Source of the DNA: Eremomyces bilateralis CBS 781.70
Lineage: Eukaryota > Ascomycota > Dothideomycetes > Eremomycetales > Eremomycetaceae
NCBI RefSeq assembly: GCF_010015585.1
Contig: NW_022985069.1
Span: 1,531,846-1,595,845 of the forward strand
Length of the DNA: 64,000 nucleotides
Reading direction: 5' to 3'
In this document: positions 10,514 through 22,672 of the stretch, in pieces
How positions within the stretch are numbered: the first letter of the stretch is position 1
Layout: every line of letters starts with the position of its first letter
Made by a program: the position numbers and the translations under genes
Notes under the pieces: generated by a model
The model's input: only the letters and a program-made list of their open reading frames with translations
Databases searched by the model: none
Told to the model about the DNA's origin: nothing

Positions 10514-12020
10514 AACCTAGCAAATCAATTGTTCTTGTTCAATTATGCCGAGGGCACATCTTCAACTAACGGATGTGACCGCTCAGTTTCTTTCTACCAG
10601 TATCCCGCCTCAGCGCCCGCGCTTTACCAACCGAGATGGGCTTGACGACTGTTCCTCGACCCATCTCGCCGAGATGTAGCACCTCATTTCATCCCTTGCT
10701 GGGGTCAAATTGCGTTGTGGTCTTCCCCTTCATGAGTTACGGAACGGGAGTTAGTGGCTGGTAGTGCTGGTTCCGTCGAACTTTGGGAACTGTTAGGGTA
10801 ATGGTCTGGGTTCTTGAAGGACCTGTCACATTTTGGGTACATACAGAAGATGAGATTGGCAGCAAATTCCCCTTTCAGCAGCGAGGCGAGCGTGAGATCC
10901 GTTACACAGTTGATGCATCATGTTGGCTGCTGAGATGGCTCGGAGGAACTGAATGGAATTCGAAAGACCCTATCCTGCGCATGAAAAGGCAATGTTCATC
11001 AGATTCGTGCGAAAACTTGATAATGCAAGTTTCGGTCGAGTATGGTAAAGGCCCGATTATAGCGAGGTAAATTCGATTATAGAATGTCATTCAAGAATGA
11101 TATCGAGGAGCGACAAATCAAGCCGATACTCACACCAGCTCTGATGTCTTACTACATGCATGCAAAAATACCCGTTGGTTGGATTAAGCTAATCAATAAA
11201 GATGCTCAGACTGGGTAGGGGTGGGCTCGAATCATATTAAGGGGTAGGATTAAGGAGTTATCACGGAACCAGTGCGTTGGGCTTTTCAAAATACACTGTA
11301 CTAAGCAGGTCTGATTCCTATTGAATCAATACGAGTTTACTGTTGGAAATAGAAGCGTGGCATTCAATTAACCTTTGCGAATCGTTTAAAGTAAGTGTGT
11401 AGACGTGGCAAGGGAGTTTGAGTCCTGCGTCTACCTATCGCTCGCCGAAGAATCCAGGAGAAATGGAACGACAAATGCTGCTGGTACAGGCGATGTTTCG
11501 AAATCCTCTTAACTTGCTCCGGGAAGTCACGAAACCCTATGATCCAGGCCGCTGGCAGCCGAAACACACCTGCGACTCCGAGTGGAATGCGCAACGAGAC
11601 CCTGCTACGGAAGTGAAGGGGTGGAAATGGATTATAAAATAGCGTCTCAGGGCGTCTCAGGGCGTCTCAAACCAAGTACAGGGCGAACGCATCACAAGAG
11701 CAGCGATAACCATTTTTGTCCAGCGGGAAACGGGGGGAAGAAACAAAAAGCAGTGGTATATCTCAACGAAAAGTGGAGGGTTCGGCGAAGAAAGGAATGG
11801 GAATACGCTAAACCAAGAAGCCAATAAAGCAGAATGCAAGCGGACCTCTCCAAATGCCCAATGAACAGCAAAAGATAGACAGGTAGATGTCCGGGTTTCA
11901 TGCCCCTCAGATCGTCATCCGTATCTCGTAAATCGTTGAACTCGTCGCCCGGCCATGTTTCCTTCTCGTCTACCACCTCCACCGCCGCACATCGATCCCG
12001 TCTCCGGAACATCGACCGCT
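10514..12020. other. Intergenic between convergent genes; short tandem repeat
   Basis: About 1.5 kb with no supported gene. Three tandem copies of a 10-bp unit (GCGTCTCAGG, the third degenerate at its end) lie near 11641-11670. The short open frames here have no recognisable motif. Confidence 0.5.
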
Positions 12021-14305
12021 CTACGGGTCCTTCTTCGCACTTCGCCTCGTGCTCTGCACCCTCCCCGGCCCCGCCGCCCAACGCATCAACCCCGACGCCA
12101 CCGGCTTCTTCTTTTTCTTCGCCGGCGCCGCCGCCGCCATGGCAGCCGCCGCGGTCGGAGGCATCATCGGATGCGGGGGGATCGGAGCACCCGGGTGCAT
12201 GGGCGGTCCGGGCGGCGGCGGCGGCATCATTGGCATCCCGGGCGGCGGCGGCGGGAAGCCCATGGGGGGCGGGCCGACGGGAGGGAAGGGCATCTTGGAC
12301 TTTGACTTGCTGCCCTTCTTGCCCTTCGAGCCGGGGATGGTGGGCATGCCAAGGGGCAGGGGGGGGAGCATGCCGGGGGGAAATGGATGATGCGCGGCAA
12401 GCTCTTTTTCTTTCTTTTTCGGGTCCTCCATCGGCCATAGCTTCATGGTGATCTCCCAGTCCGGCTTGATCATGGTCTCCCAGACTTGGGGGAGGATGAT
12501 GACGCCGTCCGGACCAAGGAGGTCGTAGTGGCCTTCATGGACGTGCGGGCCGATGACGTCGACGTGGAGGAAGGCTTGCTTGATGAGGTCTTCCATGCCC
12601 TGGATGTGATGTTAGCCACTGGTGTTGCATGTAAAAATGTTGATTAAGGAAACGTACTCTCCATGTCTTGCAAATGGACCAGGGAAACTGGAACTTCCGG
12701 CCGACCGCATCCTTAAATCGGATTGGTGACTCTTTCGGTTTCATCTTCTTGAGCTCTTCATCGGCCGCCTTTTGGGCGGCCTCGGCCTTCTCCTTGGCCT
12801 CTTTCGCCGCCGCCATTTCCTTGTTGTGCGCTTCCTTCGCTTCGTCCTCTTTCTTTTTGAACTCGTCCTCGGCCTTCTTGTGTGCCGCTAGTGCGACCTT
12901 TTTGAATTCTTCATTCTTTTCGGCCACCGCTCTGGCGGCCGCTTCCTTGGCCGCCTGGGCCTTCGCTGCGGCTTCATACTGCTCGTGTCGCTTCAGCATC
13001 GCCTCCTCGCGTTTGGCGGCTTCGTCCTTCTGTGCGAACAGCAGCTCCTCGAGCTTTCGGAGTTTGTCCAGCTCGGCTTGCTTCTTGGCATCTTCCGCTT
13101 GCTTCTTCGCCGCCACCTGTTTCGCTTCCTCCAGTTGAAGCTGCCGCTGCAGCAGCTCTCTGATTTCTTCGAATCGCGGATCTTTAAGGGCCTCTGCGGG
13201 CGCCGATGGGGGCCGCTGAGGCGCTGGTTGTGGGGGAGGCGGTTCGGGGGTGACGGCGTGGGCAGAGGCTGGGGTCGGGGCGCCTGCTGGAGGAGGGGGA
13301 GGCTGTGGGGGAGCAGGCGGGGGACTTCCGCCCGGTGGAGGGTACATAGGATAGCCCGGCGGCATATATGGTGGATATTGTGGATAGTAGTTATTTGGGC
13401 TGTATGCCATCATGTCCATGGCGCCAGGGTGTGGCATTGAATATCGAGGATTTCTTCTCGATTGCTCCCTGAAATAGCCATCCGGGGGCGGTGGGGGTTG
13501 TCGACCACCAAAGGCGTTGGGTCGGCCTGGATCCGGATCGAACGGGTTTGGATAACCGTATGGATCGGGACCTCGAGGGTAAGGAACTAAGGAGTCGGGT
13601 AGGTGTGGAGGAGGGTGAAACGGTGCACCGTAGGGGCCAGACGCCATACTTGGAGCATATGGTGCGGTATTATGCGGGACATGTGACCACTGCGGACTCG
13701 GATGAGGTGGATGCTGAGGTGGCCGGCCAAAGTGGCCGGGGAAGTCGTCCTCGTAATCCAGGCTGTCGGGAATGGAGGTTTGCCTGGATCTCGGCACCTC
13801 CTGATACTCCCGGCGACGACGAGGCGCTCGACCTTGCGCGGAACGGTTTCGCGACCGTGGTGGTGGATCGTCTACGGGGATCTGACGCGACGCTGAACGA
13901 CGTGGTCGTGGAACGTGCGCTGGATGGCGGGTAGGCGCTCGTGGTCGGGATGCTGAGTCGGATGGCTCGATATCGTCCTCTGCGTAACCAACGTTCTCCC
14001 ACTCCTCGTCGTCGTCCACTTCCTCGTCCTCCTCTTCGTCGTCCTCCGCTGAGGCTGAGCTGGTGTATGCTCCTCGAGAAACGTCGACTCCCGATGAGAT
14101 GTCCTCGTCGGAGATAAGGTCGTGCGTTCGTTCGGAGTCGGTGGAGTTACTGAGCGTGATATTCTTCCTATACATACGAATCGCGGAAAGAAGTCAGCCA
14201 GACTGCGCGAAATCATGAGGCTGTTTGAGATGGATGCGGAATAAATTTGGACGCGGAGACAGACTGCAAGCAGCAACGGAAGAAACAGTCAGCTACTCAC
14301 GGCAT
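12021..14305 (-). CDS. Coiled-coil protein with ubiquitin-like domain and Pro-rich tails
   Basis: Best model: complement of 12021-12599, 12658-14167 and 14301-14305, giving 697 residues. The 58-nt intron at 12600-12657 (GTACGT donor) joins the halves of a ubiquitin-like fold: RFKDAVGRKFQFPWSICKTW, then GMEDLIKQAFLHVDVIGPHV and LLGPDGVIILPQVWE, residues about 485-563. I have seen this block in many fungal proteins of unknown role. Upstream are an acidic N-terminus, a long Pro/Tyr-rich disordered part and an Ala/Lys/Glu coiled coil (about 330-480); the C-terminus is Pro/Gly/Met-rich and basic. The first exon is tiny (ATGCC): a 133-nt intron (14168-14300) with GTGAGT donor, GCTGAC branch and TATAG acceptor gives the start MPKNITLSN. 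A simpler alternative starts at the ATG at 14175 with MYRKNITLSN, giving 698 residues. Confidence 0.8.
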
Positions 14306-16608
14306 GGACGCAGTAATGTACAGTACTGTCTATCTCGCTAGCACTACCCCTCCTTCCAGAGAAAAGGGCGGCGAGCGCGATAGATCCAAACGCGCAGGGA
14401 CAACAAAGAGATTGTTTGGGGAGCAGGAATCCTGGGGGAGCCCAAACCTGGAACTTGGCGGCCGCGTGATCCAGGGAATGTCGACGAGACGAATCCCAGA
14501 ACCGTGGTTTGCTGGCGCGTGAAACGATCGGATCGGCCTGTGGATGCCCAATGGCGGCAGAATCACAGAGACAGCGGCGTAGGTGGGATGGAGAGAAAAG
14601 ATCGGGTCAAGAGTATCGGAGAGCTTGGTGTATGCTGTGGCGGCAAGGAGTTGATTTGGTTGAGTGGGATCTCCAGGGAGAAAAAGAGGAGGGAGGACTC
14701 AAGGGGGAGGGGGGGGAGGGGTCCAAATGTGTGGGGGATGAAAACGTGAGAGTTGCTGGCAGCTTTGTGACCGTGTCAGAGACTTAAACACACTGTAACT
14801 CTGTAGCACTGGTACGTAGATTCCAAACTGGTTCCAAACAAGAAGCGAGGGTTAAGCAAGGCTGATCTGGAAGTCTGGTCGAGTGGTCGGTTACAAATAG
14901 ATTCGTCTCCGAATCAATGGCCGTGACGAAAGGGTCTGGGCGTGGGCAGAGCCAACAACGTCTAGACCACCTCAGATTGCGGGTGCAGTATGTATTTAAG
15001 GTGCCGAGGCCAGAATTGGGCCAGAATTGGGCCAGAATTGGGCCAGAATTGGGATGGGATAGAAGGATTCCGGTGCAAAGGGACCTGTCGTCTGTAGGCA
15101 AGGGACGGAACAAGATGAAGGTGGAATTGTAGTGTGCTACTTTTTTTCGAATGCTTGCTTGTTGGAGGGTTGAAACTTGGAGCGAAAGAGGGATGGCTTG
15201 ATGATCAATCGTCACGGCTCAGCAAACAGCGACTTTTGCCGAAACCAGGTCAACAATCTTTTCTTTTAGTTCCGTTCCGGTCGGCCCAAAAAAAGTCGTT
15301 TCGAAAATCTCGGTGTGAGGGATGATGCGGGCAGAGGGACGGAGGGACTGAGGGGCTGTAGGGTTTAGACTGGACGTCAAAAGTCAAAACACGTCTAGGC
15401 TGTCGTGGTCGCTAGACTGCTTCGGTGATAGACCGCGATGGAGCTGCAGAGTCCAAGTCGAGCGCTTCGATGCGTCGCGCATTGGATGGGCTGCACGGAG
15501 TCCTCAGGAGTACAAGGACGATGCTGACTCTTTGACAGGTGTGTCCTGGTGGATGGGGCTGTCTGATGATATGATAGGTAGTGTATTTTTGAACAATAAT
15601 AGGTATTTACCACGGTATGGCGGGGTTGAGATTGGCGTACAAGATAATATAGTAAATACGGACAGTCGACACAGAATGAGCTCGAATGTTTACGTCTCTC
15701 CGAGGTCTCGAGATCAAGATACGAGAAATGCTAGTGAGTTGTGACACGATCATCAATCGACTCGTACGACTAGACTGCTTTGCTTCCATGCATTTGTACC
15801 GCGGGGATACGTCCAGCACGTTTTTAAACCGGATGCCACTATCATCCTGATATTTTGACGCGCTGTTCGATCTCTTTCGCCGGCACTGTTGTCTCACTTC
15901 ATTCTTTCGCCTGCGGCCCAATGTCGTCGGTCCTCTGCATTGGGTGAGTCAAGCAAAGCGACAACACCCCCAACATGAAGCTGGCCACCTCCGCGACGTC
16001 ATGGTCCAGAACGCCCCAACGTGCAGCAATTCCATCGATGCAGCTATCGTGGGATTGGTGCGCGAGGGAGCGGACCCATGGTTGGGCTCCAGTCGGCGTG
16101 ACGGCGTCGTTGACCGGAGTCTGACGCTGCGATTCCCATTTCGAGGGCGCCAGCTTGGACGGCGGCCAACACGTGTCGTGCGTTCGCTGCCCAATCTGGA
16201 CTTGGTCGTGCCTAGCTACGACGGTGGCGTCCTCCTCGCGGATATTGGCCGTGGAGTTCTTCTGGACTTGGGTGTGCGGCGAGTTTGTCAACCGCCCTTC
16301 GTTGCTCGAGTGGTGGTACAAAATGACGAGTGACACGGTAATCTCAGCCTAGTAATCTCAGCCTAGTATATGAGATTGTCACACATATACGTAAAAATTG
16401 GAAGTGGATGCTGGAAAAAAAGTGTCGAAGGTAGGTCTGTACGACATGTCCAAGTAGAACACCTTCCGGTCATCGCAAATATTTGACTTCATAGACACAT
16501 GAGGAGGTGAGTCCCACGCGACGCAGTATGTAGACTCATATAAACAGATGTCCGAGGACAGTCAAAGAGCCAAAACGACCAACGGGGTATCGCATGCGCC
16601 TATCAACA
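14306..16608. other. 2.3-kb intergenic region, promoter/5' side of the coiled-coil gene
   Basis: A long spacer between two genes read on the minus strand. It should hold the promoter of the gene at 12021-14305 and the 3' region of the exchanger at 16609. It contains a perfect short tandem repeat at 15010-15053 and a duplicated 14-mer (TAATCTCAGCCTAG) near 16339-16366. No gene is supported. Confidence 0.5.
15010..15053. repeat. Perfect 11-bp tandem repeat, four copies
   Basis: The unit CCAGAATTGGG is repeated four times without change. Each unit contains a CCAGAATTGG imperfect palindrome. It lies about 0.7 kb upstream of the coiled-coil gene. It may be a simple slippage array or a clustered protein-binding site. 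Confidence 0.85.
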
Positions 16609-19600
16609 TTACTCCATCCCAAATATAAACACCTCGCCGATCACGTTACCCGCCGTACTCACGACCCACAGCACAATCAGGAACGTCCCGACCCATCGAT
16701 CCATCTTCCACCCTCGCAACGGCACGATGATTAGTAGCCCCACCAAAATCACCACCAACGCCGCCCCCGAAACGATCAGCGATCGGCTCACGTCCAACTT
16801 GTACGGCTTGAACCGGATCGACTGATCCGGGTGCTTCTCGTGCGTGTGACTCGCCCGTCCGATCGTCATGTACCCGCCGCTGAGGCCGATACCGAGTAAG
16901 ATATTGAGCATCGGCCCGCCGAAGCACGCGCTGAGCGCCATGACTGGGTAGCCGAGGCGCGCCACGGTGATGTTGGCAACCAGATCGCCGAGCGAGTTGC
17001 CGACGGCGAAAATAGTCAGACCGAGGATGGCGTCGGAGATGTTGAAGATGACGCCGACGGTCTTGAGGACGCCGACGACCTCGCCGGCGATGGTGCTAAT
17101 CCACGACACGCTGACGATGAAGCCGACAGCGCAGAGCGCTTTCCGCCATTTGGGAGGGCGGGAGGGGGTGGTGGTTTTGAGGATGAAGAGGAGGAGGACG
17201 AGGGAGATGAGGAGGGCGATGAGGCTGGGTCGGAGGAGGGCGGCGGGGGTGCCGTCCATGTTGGCCCAGACGATCAGCACCACGAAGAAGGGCGCGGTGA
17301 AGATTTGGATGATCACGAGCCAGCGGTCCCATACCTCTTCTTCTACCGCGGCGAGAATGGGCGACGGCATTTCCATCGGGGAGTCGAGCAAGCGGCTCTC
17401 AGATGGTGAAAGAAAAGCGTTCTGTGGATGGAATGCGCGTTCATGATAATGTTGCTGAGAGGCGGCCAGTTCAGCAGGCGCCTGGAAGGGGCGGTAACTC
17501 CCGGCACGGTCTCTATGTGCAGCAACCGACTGCCTTTCCGCATTGAGCGGTGACAGTGCACCAGGTGTGACATCATCACGGTATGCCGCTGTGCTCTTCC
17601 TTGCCCACTCACCGTCGGTGGTCCGCCTGGACAGTGCCGGGAGGCTGTGCTCGCGAAAATCATCGTCCTCTACAATCTTATCGTTCTCAACGACGGGGAG
17701 AGTGATGGTCAGCAGGAAGACGCTCGGTGCAGCGATAATCCCGAGCACTCGTTCCCATATATTCTTGTCCCCCCACGAGTACAGGGTCGGGAAAAGCGTC
17801 GAGAAAAGCTCGGTCGGTGAAGGCAAAACGGTGTAGGGCCACCATGACAGTGGCTTCAGCTGAGCCGCCAACGCCATGTCGGGCACATGGGAGAAGTAAT
17901 CGCTGGATATACTCGGTGGGGGAAGGCGAATACTGGGTGCCCTCGACGACGAGGCCGAGGCTGCATTGTCGGTATAAGGAGGAAATGTAGTAGCAGGCGA
18001 TGATCCGGACTCGCCAGTTGGTATCACAAGTTTCGGCGACGGTTTCGAGTGCGTGGCACCGTAACTCTGGTGTTGCTCTGCATGGTTCCCGCTTGGTGCA
18101 ACTCGTGGGGGGCCAAGGGAAGCGTCTGGTGGCATGAGGAAGTCGGTGGATTTCGGTCGAGGAGGGCTAGCATGAGCATCTGCCTTCAAGGACGTGGCCG
18201 GAGACACGGAAACCGATGGAGAAGGTGGAGCGGCGGTTGACGATCGCCTTGACGAACTAGCCTGGCTCTCTGGGACCCGATTGAAGGCATCATGTGGACT
18301 TAGGAAATCGAGATTCGCTCCATGACGGGGGATAGCATCTGTAGACATATCTTCCGCGTCGTTGGTCGACACCGCTCTTGGCCTGGCACTGGGCGCCATC
18401 CTCGAATTGCCACCAGAGTCTGCATGAAGAGAATGTACACTCCTTGCCGCCGGATCCGAAATGAATGAGAGTTGGTCCTGCTGCGTCCCCAAATTTAAGG
18501 TCGGGTCGTCGGAATATCGTCGAAGGTTGATGGGTAGGTTCATGATATTTCGTGACTTTTGCAAGCTGCTCAACACTGCCCGGAACTCCAACGCACCCAC
18601 CAAGCTTGGTCGTATCGGATTTTGCCCCGTCGGTCGTCTCCCCGTATTCGGGCGGATCAGACGCATGTTGCTGCTCAGTCTTCCCAGAACCCGTTCTCGG
18701 GCTTCTTCGTCATCTTCGTCCAACGTCCCGGGTTCGTGATCGGCCTCTAATGAGGGGAAGTCCTCAGCCATGTGTCGTGGCGTTTGTTCGGTTCCCGTGT
18801 CGCCTTCGTCCTCGTCACGATAGGGTTCAATCGGTTCCACATCTCCGTTGGCATCGACCGAGGCATATTGCCCTCTTGCGGCGACATCCCTGATCCTCTG
18901 TTTCTTTCGTCGACCCAACCACCAATGCCATGTCACGACGAATGCCACATAAAATATGTAAAATCCGACCATGACGCCGCATTCCCACAAATACAACCTG
19001 CCATCCCACAAGAAGACCAAGCTAAAGCTTGCCGAGACCAGGAAAAAACACACATCGCGTATAAAGCTCTTCCTGTTCACCCGAAACGGCCGGACCAGGG
19101 CCATGGACCCCGCCACCATCGCGGTAATGAAGCCCGCCGCGCCGAACAGTTCGCCGACCGCCAAACTTCCGCTATTGGTACTCATGGCCGCGAACGTCGA
19201 GAAGACATCGGGACTTCCGTTCCCAAAGGCCAGGAGGGTCACCCCCGCCAAGCTCTCGCTCATGCCTAAGATGCTCGATATGGTGCTCAGATTGACGCAG
19301 AAGAAGTCGCTGGCGGCGATGCCAATAGTGCTGAAGAGCAAGCCGAGCCATAGTACGATTATGGTTATCGCCAAGGGTTTGGCTTGGGGCAGGCGACAGT
19401 AGTAGAGTTGCAGGTAGGAGAACAGGCCGGCTTCTTCGTCGGCGCAGTTCTGTTGGACGAAGGCGCATTGGTCTTCGGCTTTGTGGACGAGGTGGCACTG
19501 GTGGGCGTTAGATAGGGTTATATGCTCCGGTCAACTCATGCGACTTACAGCAAGGTCTTCGGTGGTTGCGAATATATCTCGGCGGAGCAACGGCGACCGG

Positions 19601-19779
19601 ACGTTAGAGTTCCGGTCATGCCGCCGAACCTGGGCGGAGAGCAGACTGCCCGATATAAGAATGGAGACAATGATCAGAGTCCACACAAAAGGGCGAGCAG
19701 AGTATGTACGCTGTCGACCCAGGCGACTGCTGCCATAGCCGCCAGAGTTCGGGGTCCTGGAAGTAACGAAAGACGTCAT
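16609..19779 (-). CDS. CCX-type cation/Ca2+ exchanger (CaCA superfamily)
   Basis: Two exons, complement of 16609-19497 and 19549-19779, give 1039 residues. The 51-nt intron (19498-19548) has a GTAAGT donor and CTAAC branch. Exon 1 encodes a basic start and a first hydrophobic helix (PFVWTLIIVSILISGSLLS), and exon 2 opens with CHLVHKAEDQCAFVQQNC. Two Na_Ca_ex-type membrane halves flank a very long hydrophilic Ser/Pro-rich loop (about residues 250-640). Alpha repeat 1 carries GNGSPDVFST and alpha repeat 2 GNSLGD, the pair that defines the CCX/NCLX branch. Such proteins move Ca2+ or Na+ across vacuolar or other internal membranes; yeast YDL206W is a relative. The long loop with many SP/TP sites suggests phosphorylation. 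The start is shared with a divergent promoter facing the Erd1-like gene. Confidence 0.9.
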
Positions 19780-20362
19780 GGTGGGAATAGCATGATGCGA
19801 AATTGAGGGAAAGATAGGAGGATAAGATTGCGTTTAGGAATGAAATCGTAGCATATTTAAAGAAAAAAGACAGTCATATATCATGGCCAGTTCACAACAT
19901 CATCAATTGAACGTGACCAGAAGCTTTGTGGATCATGGTTGGGTGATATAGAGCATCGACCAAAGGTGATGCCTGGAACATGGGCAGCCATCCGATCCCC
20001 CGATTCATGTTCCAGCCGGAGGCTCTCCGCTCCCTGTTGCCTCCTGTGGCTGTGATCGCTCCATCATATCTGAATTTCTGATGTGACATTGTGGCGTTAT
20101 TTCTTTTCACAATCACGTGCATTCGCATTCAATGATGTCCGAGTCCACCAGGAACATCGATCGTGAGAAGCCCTCAACTTCTCAAGATGCTCGTGTGACT
20201 TCCCCCTATCGACACGAATTCCCTTTGATTTCTTCGACATTACTTACTGGGCCTGTCACCTGGCAAAGCCAATCCGTCATCGGTCATTGCTTTCCCTCAC
20301 CGTAGTCGTTCATTCCATGCCTCACGTGTCCTGCCATCGCCCACTCGGTGTGCTCGTCGACA
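19780..20362. promoter_or_regulatory. Divergent promoter region between the exchanger and Erd1-like genes
   Basis: A 583-bp spacer between two divergent start codons. Both promoters must lie here, but I see no strong TATA or recognisable operator. Confidence 0.5.
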
Positions 20363-21752
20363 ATGAAAGGAGATCCCGCCGTGGACGATGAACTCGATGC
20401 CTTCAGCCTGGTGCTCCCCCTTCCCTTTCGCGTGGCCTTGATCATTGTCCTGGGAGTATGGGCCTGGGGCGCCAACCTTCACTATCTCACCCTTATTAAA
20501 ATTGTATGTTTCTCGGCTCCCGACTGCATCCATGTTGCTCACAGATATAGGATGTTCCTGCACTCATTCGCTATCCATCCCGATCCTCCTCCCGTCATCC
20601 GCCCCACCACCTCTCCACGTACCGCCTCGCCTCCGTCCTCTCCGTTCCCCTTGCCTCCGCCCTCGTCTTATTCTGGCTGTTCACCCATGGCAACGCCAAG
20701 GAGGTGGCGCGCTGGGAGCTCCTCCCGAACCTCTACCTCCTAGTGATGGTGGTCATCTTCTTCCTCCCCCTCCACATGTTCTCCCGCTCCGGCCGCTCCC
20801 GATTCTTGACTACCCTCCGCCGCATCAGCATCGGCGGCCTCGCTGAGGCGCACGACGGGAAGTTCGGCGACATCCTCATGGCCGATGCGCTGACCTCGTA
20901 CGCGAAGGTGCTGGGCGACCTGTTCATCTCGCTCTGCATGTTCTTCTCGAGCGGTCGCTCGTCCACGGGGAAGCCGGATCGGCTGTGCGGGGGCCAGTTT
21001 TTCGTGCCGTTGATCATTAGCATCCCGAGCATGATCCGGCTGCGACAGTGTCTGATCGAGTACGGGCGCGTACGGAAGGCGTCGAGGGAAGCGCCGAGGG
21101 GCCTGGGAGGGATAAATCAGGGGTGGGGCGGACAGCATTTGGCCAACGCGCTGAAGTATTCGTCGGCGTTTCCGGTCATCATTCTGAGCGCATTGCAGCG
21201 AGGGTACGACCCGGAGAAGATGGGCATGTCGGAAAAAGGGCTCTTTCGCTTGTGGTATGTGCATCGTGCGTTTGGTCGGAGGAGACCTCTAGTGACATCC
21301 AATGACCAGGCTTTTCTTCGTATGCGTGAATTCGTTCTATTCGTTCTATTGGGACGTTGCCAAGGACTGGGACCTCAGCCTCTTCTCATCCGATCGCGAT
21401 AACCCCGAGCACCCCTGGGGGTTGCGACGCCATCGATACTTTCACAACGATAATATGTATTATACTGTCATCGTGCTGGACCTGGTGCTGCGCTGTACGT
21501 GGAGCTTGAAGCTCTCGTCACATTTGGATCATTGGAACGACGTGGAAGGGGGCATTTTCGCCATGGAGGCGCTGGAGGTGTTTCGGCGTTGGGTTTGGAT
21601 CTTCTTTCGGGTGGAAACCGAGTGGGGTGAGTCGGATGGTTTCAAGATGGGTTGAGTCGTGCTGACATTGACTTGTAGTGCGCAATAATCGCGGACCCGC
21701 CCTTGATGATGTCCTGCTGGGGGATATGACCAGCAAGTTGGATGAGGACTAG
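20363..21752 (+). CDS. erd1: Erd1-like EXS-domain membrane protein (ER/Golgi retention)
   Basis: Four exons, 20363-20503, 20551-21254, 21310-21626 and 21679-21752, give 411 residues; the introns are 47, 55 and 52 nt with GTATGT or GTGAGT donors. Several hydrophobic segments are visible, starting with VALIIVLGVWAWGANLHYL. The EXS-domain core spans exons 2-3: SIPSMIRLRQCLIEY, NALKYSSAFPVIILSAL and, rebuilt across intron 2, LWLFFVCVNSFYSFYWDVAKDW, with DNMYYTVIVLDLVLRCTWSL after it. Without an SPX domain it fits the short Erd1 class, which keeps Golgi glycosyltransferases and ER residents in place and recycles phosphate in yeast, rather than Syg1/Xpr1 exporters. The ATG at 20363 is the first in the frame. 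The last exon is short and acidic (TSKLDED). Confidence 0.9.
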
Positions 21753-22150
21753 GGACTCGCGCCATCGGACCAAGCGGAGTCTTAAACCATGTATCAATAG
21801 AAATCCTAGAGGACAATGAATATGTACCTGGCATTGTCACGTTATGAATGATGCCCCGTTCCCGCTATACAAGAATTGGATCGGAATCGGATGCCGCGTT
21901 CCAGCCATCCGAAATGTCTCAAACCCCAAGCGCCATTTGCTCTAGCCAAGGAATATGATCGTTATGAAGGAGAAGAATATCCAAGAACAAGAAAGAGCCA
22001 TGTCGCATCCGTAACCACCCCAACAACCCGGGGTTTGGTTGCGTCAGTCTCATCCGAAAGTGATGCGAAGTCAAATCCTCCCGCTGGTATCATGCGCAAT
22101 CGATCCCGAAACGCCCGCCAATGCTTCCAACGGCCCCACGTCCCACCCCC
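21753..22150. other. Intergenic between convergent genes
   Basis: Roughly 0.4 kb between two convergent genes, presumably 3' untranslated sequence. I see nothing else in it. Confidence 0.5.
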
Positions 22151-22672
22151 TCACGGAATATCCTTCGTCTTCCCATTCCCCGCCCATATCCCGCCGCCGA
22201 CCGCCCTCGAAATCCCCACCCCCACCCCTACCGCCGCCGCTAGCACTAGAAGAATAATCAGAACCTTGACCCCCCACCGCTGCCGCTTATTCAATCCTAG
22301 CAACGGGTTGCATGCGCGCTCCCGCTTCGCGATCTTCGCCTTCTGCTTGAGCGTCCGCTGGGTCGGCCAGACGGTGCAGTCCTTGGGCCGGGCGTCCATG
22401 GAAGGCTTGGGGAGGTGGGTGGTGGACGAGGCGGCGGCGGGGATGGAGGCGGGTTGGGATTCGAGGTCTTGGTCGTAGAAGTCGAGGCGGGTGCGGGATT
22501 CCGAGGCCGCTTTCTCGAGGGACTGCCGCGTGGTGGGGTGGCTGTAGAAAGGGGAGACTGGGTTGGCGGTGTCGAAGTCGTTGCCGAGGGTGGTGGTGGT
22601 GGAGATGGGTTGGGTGCTGGCGTCGACGGAGGGACGGATCGACAAAGGAGCTTTCTCGCTGAACTCGGCCAT
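22151..22672 (-). CDS. Small single-pass membrane protein, unknown function
   Basis: A single exon of 173 residues. The first 115 residues are hydrophilic and Ser/Thr/Pro-rich. A basic stretch (KQKAKIAKRERACNPLLGL) precedes one transmembrane helix at about 134-156, VKVLIILLVLAAAVGVGVGI, and a short Gly-rich tail follows. Many ascomycetes have such tail-anchored or type II proteins near the plasma membrane, but I do not recognise a named family. The ATG at 22672 is the only sensible start, and the composition is coding-like compared with the spacers around it. It converges with the Erd1-like gene. Confidence 0.7.
   Translation of the reverse strand: MAEFSEKAPLSIRPSVDASTQPISTTTTLGNDFDTANPVSPFYSHPTTRQSLEKAASESRTRLDFYDQDLESQPASIPAAASSTTHLPKPSMDARPKDCTVWPTQRTLKQKAKIAKRERACNPLLGLNKRQRWGVKVLIILLVLAAAVGVGVGISRAVGGGIWAGNGKTKDIP

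Noticed and set aside
10585-10700. tRNA-like string on the minus strand (GGTTGGTAAAGCGCGGGCGC)
   Set aside because: It resembles a D-arm, but no T-arm (GGTTCRA), acceptor pairing or anticodon stem could be laid out around it.
12050-12390. Gly-rich plus-strand frame antisense to the UBL gene tail
   Set aside because: It is the complement of a Pro/Gly-coding tract on the minus strand, a well-known source of false frames.
20565-20760. Pro/Ser-rich plus-strand frames inside the Erd1-like gene
   Set aside because: They are out-of-frame readings of exon 2; the spliced EXS frame is clearly the coding one.
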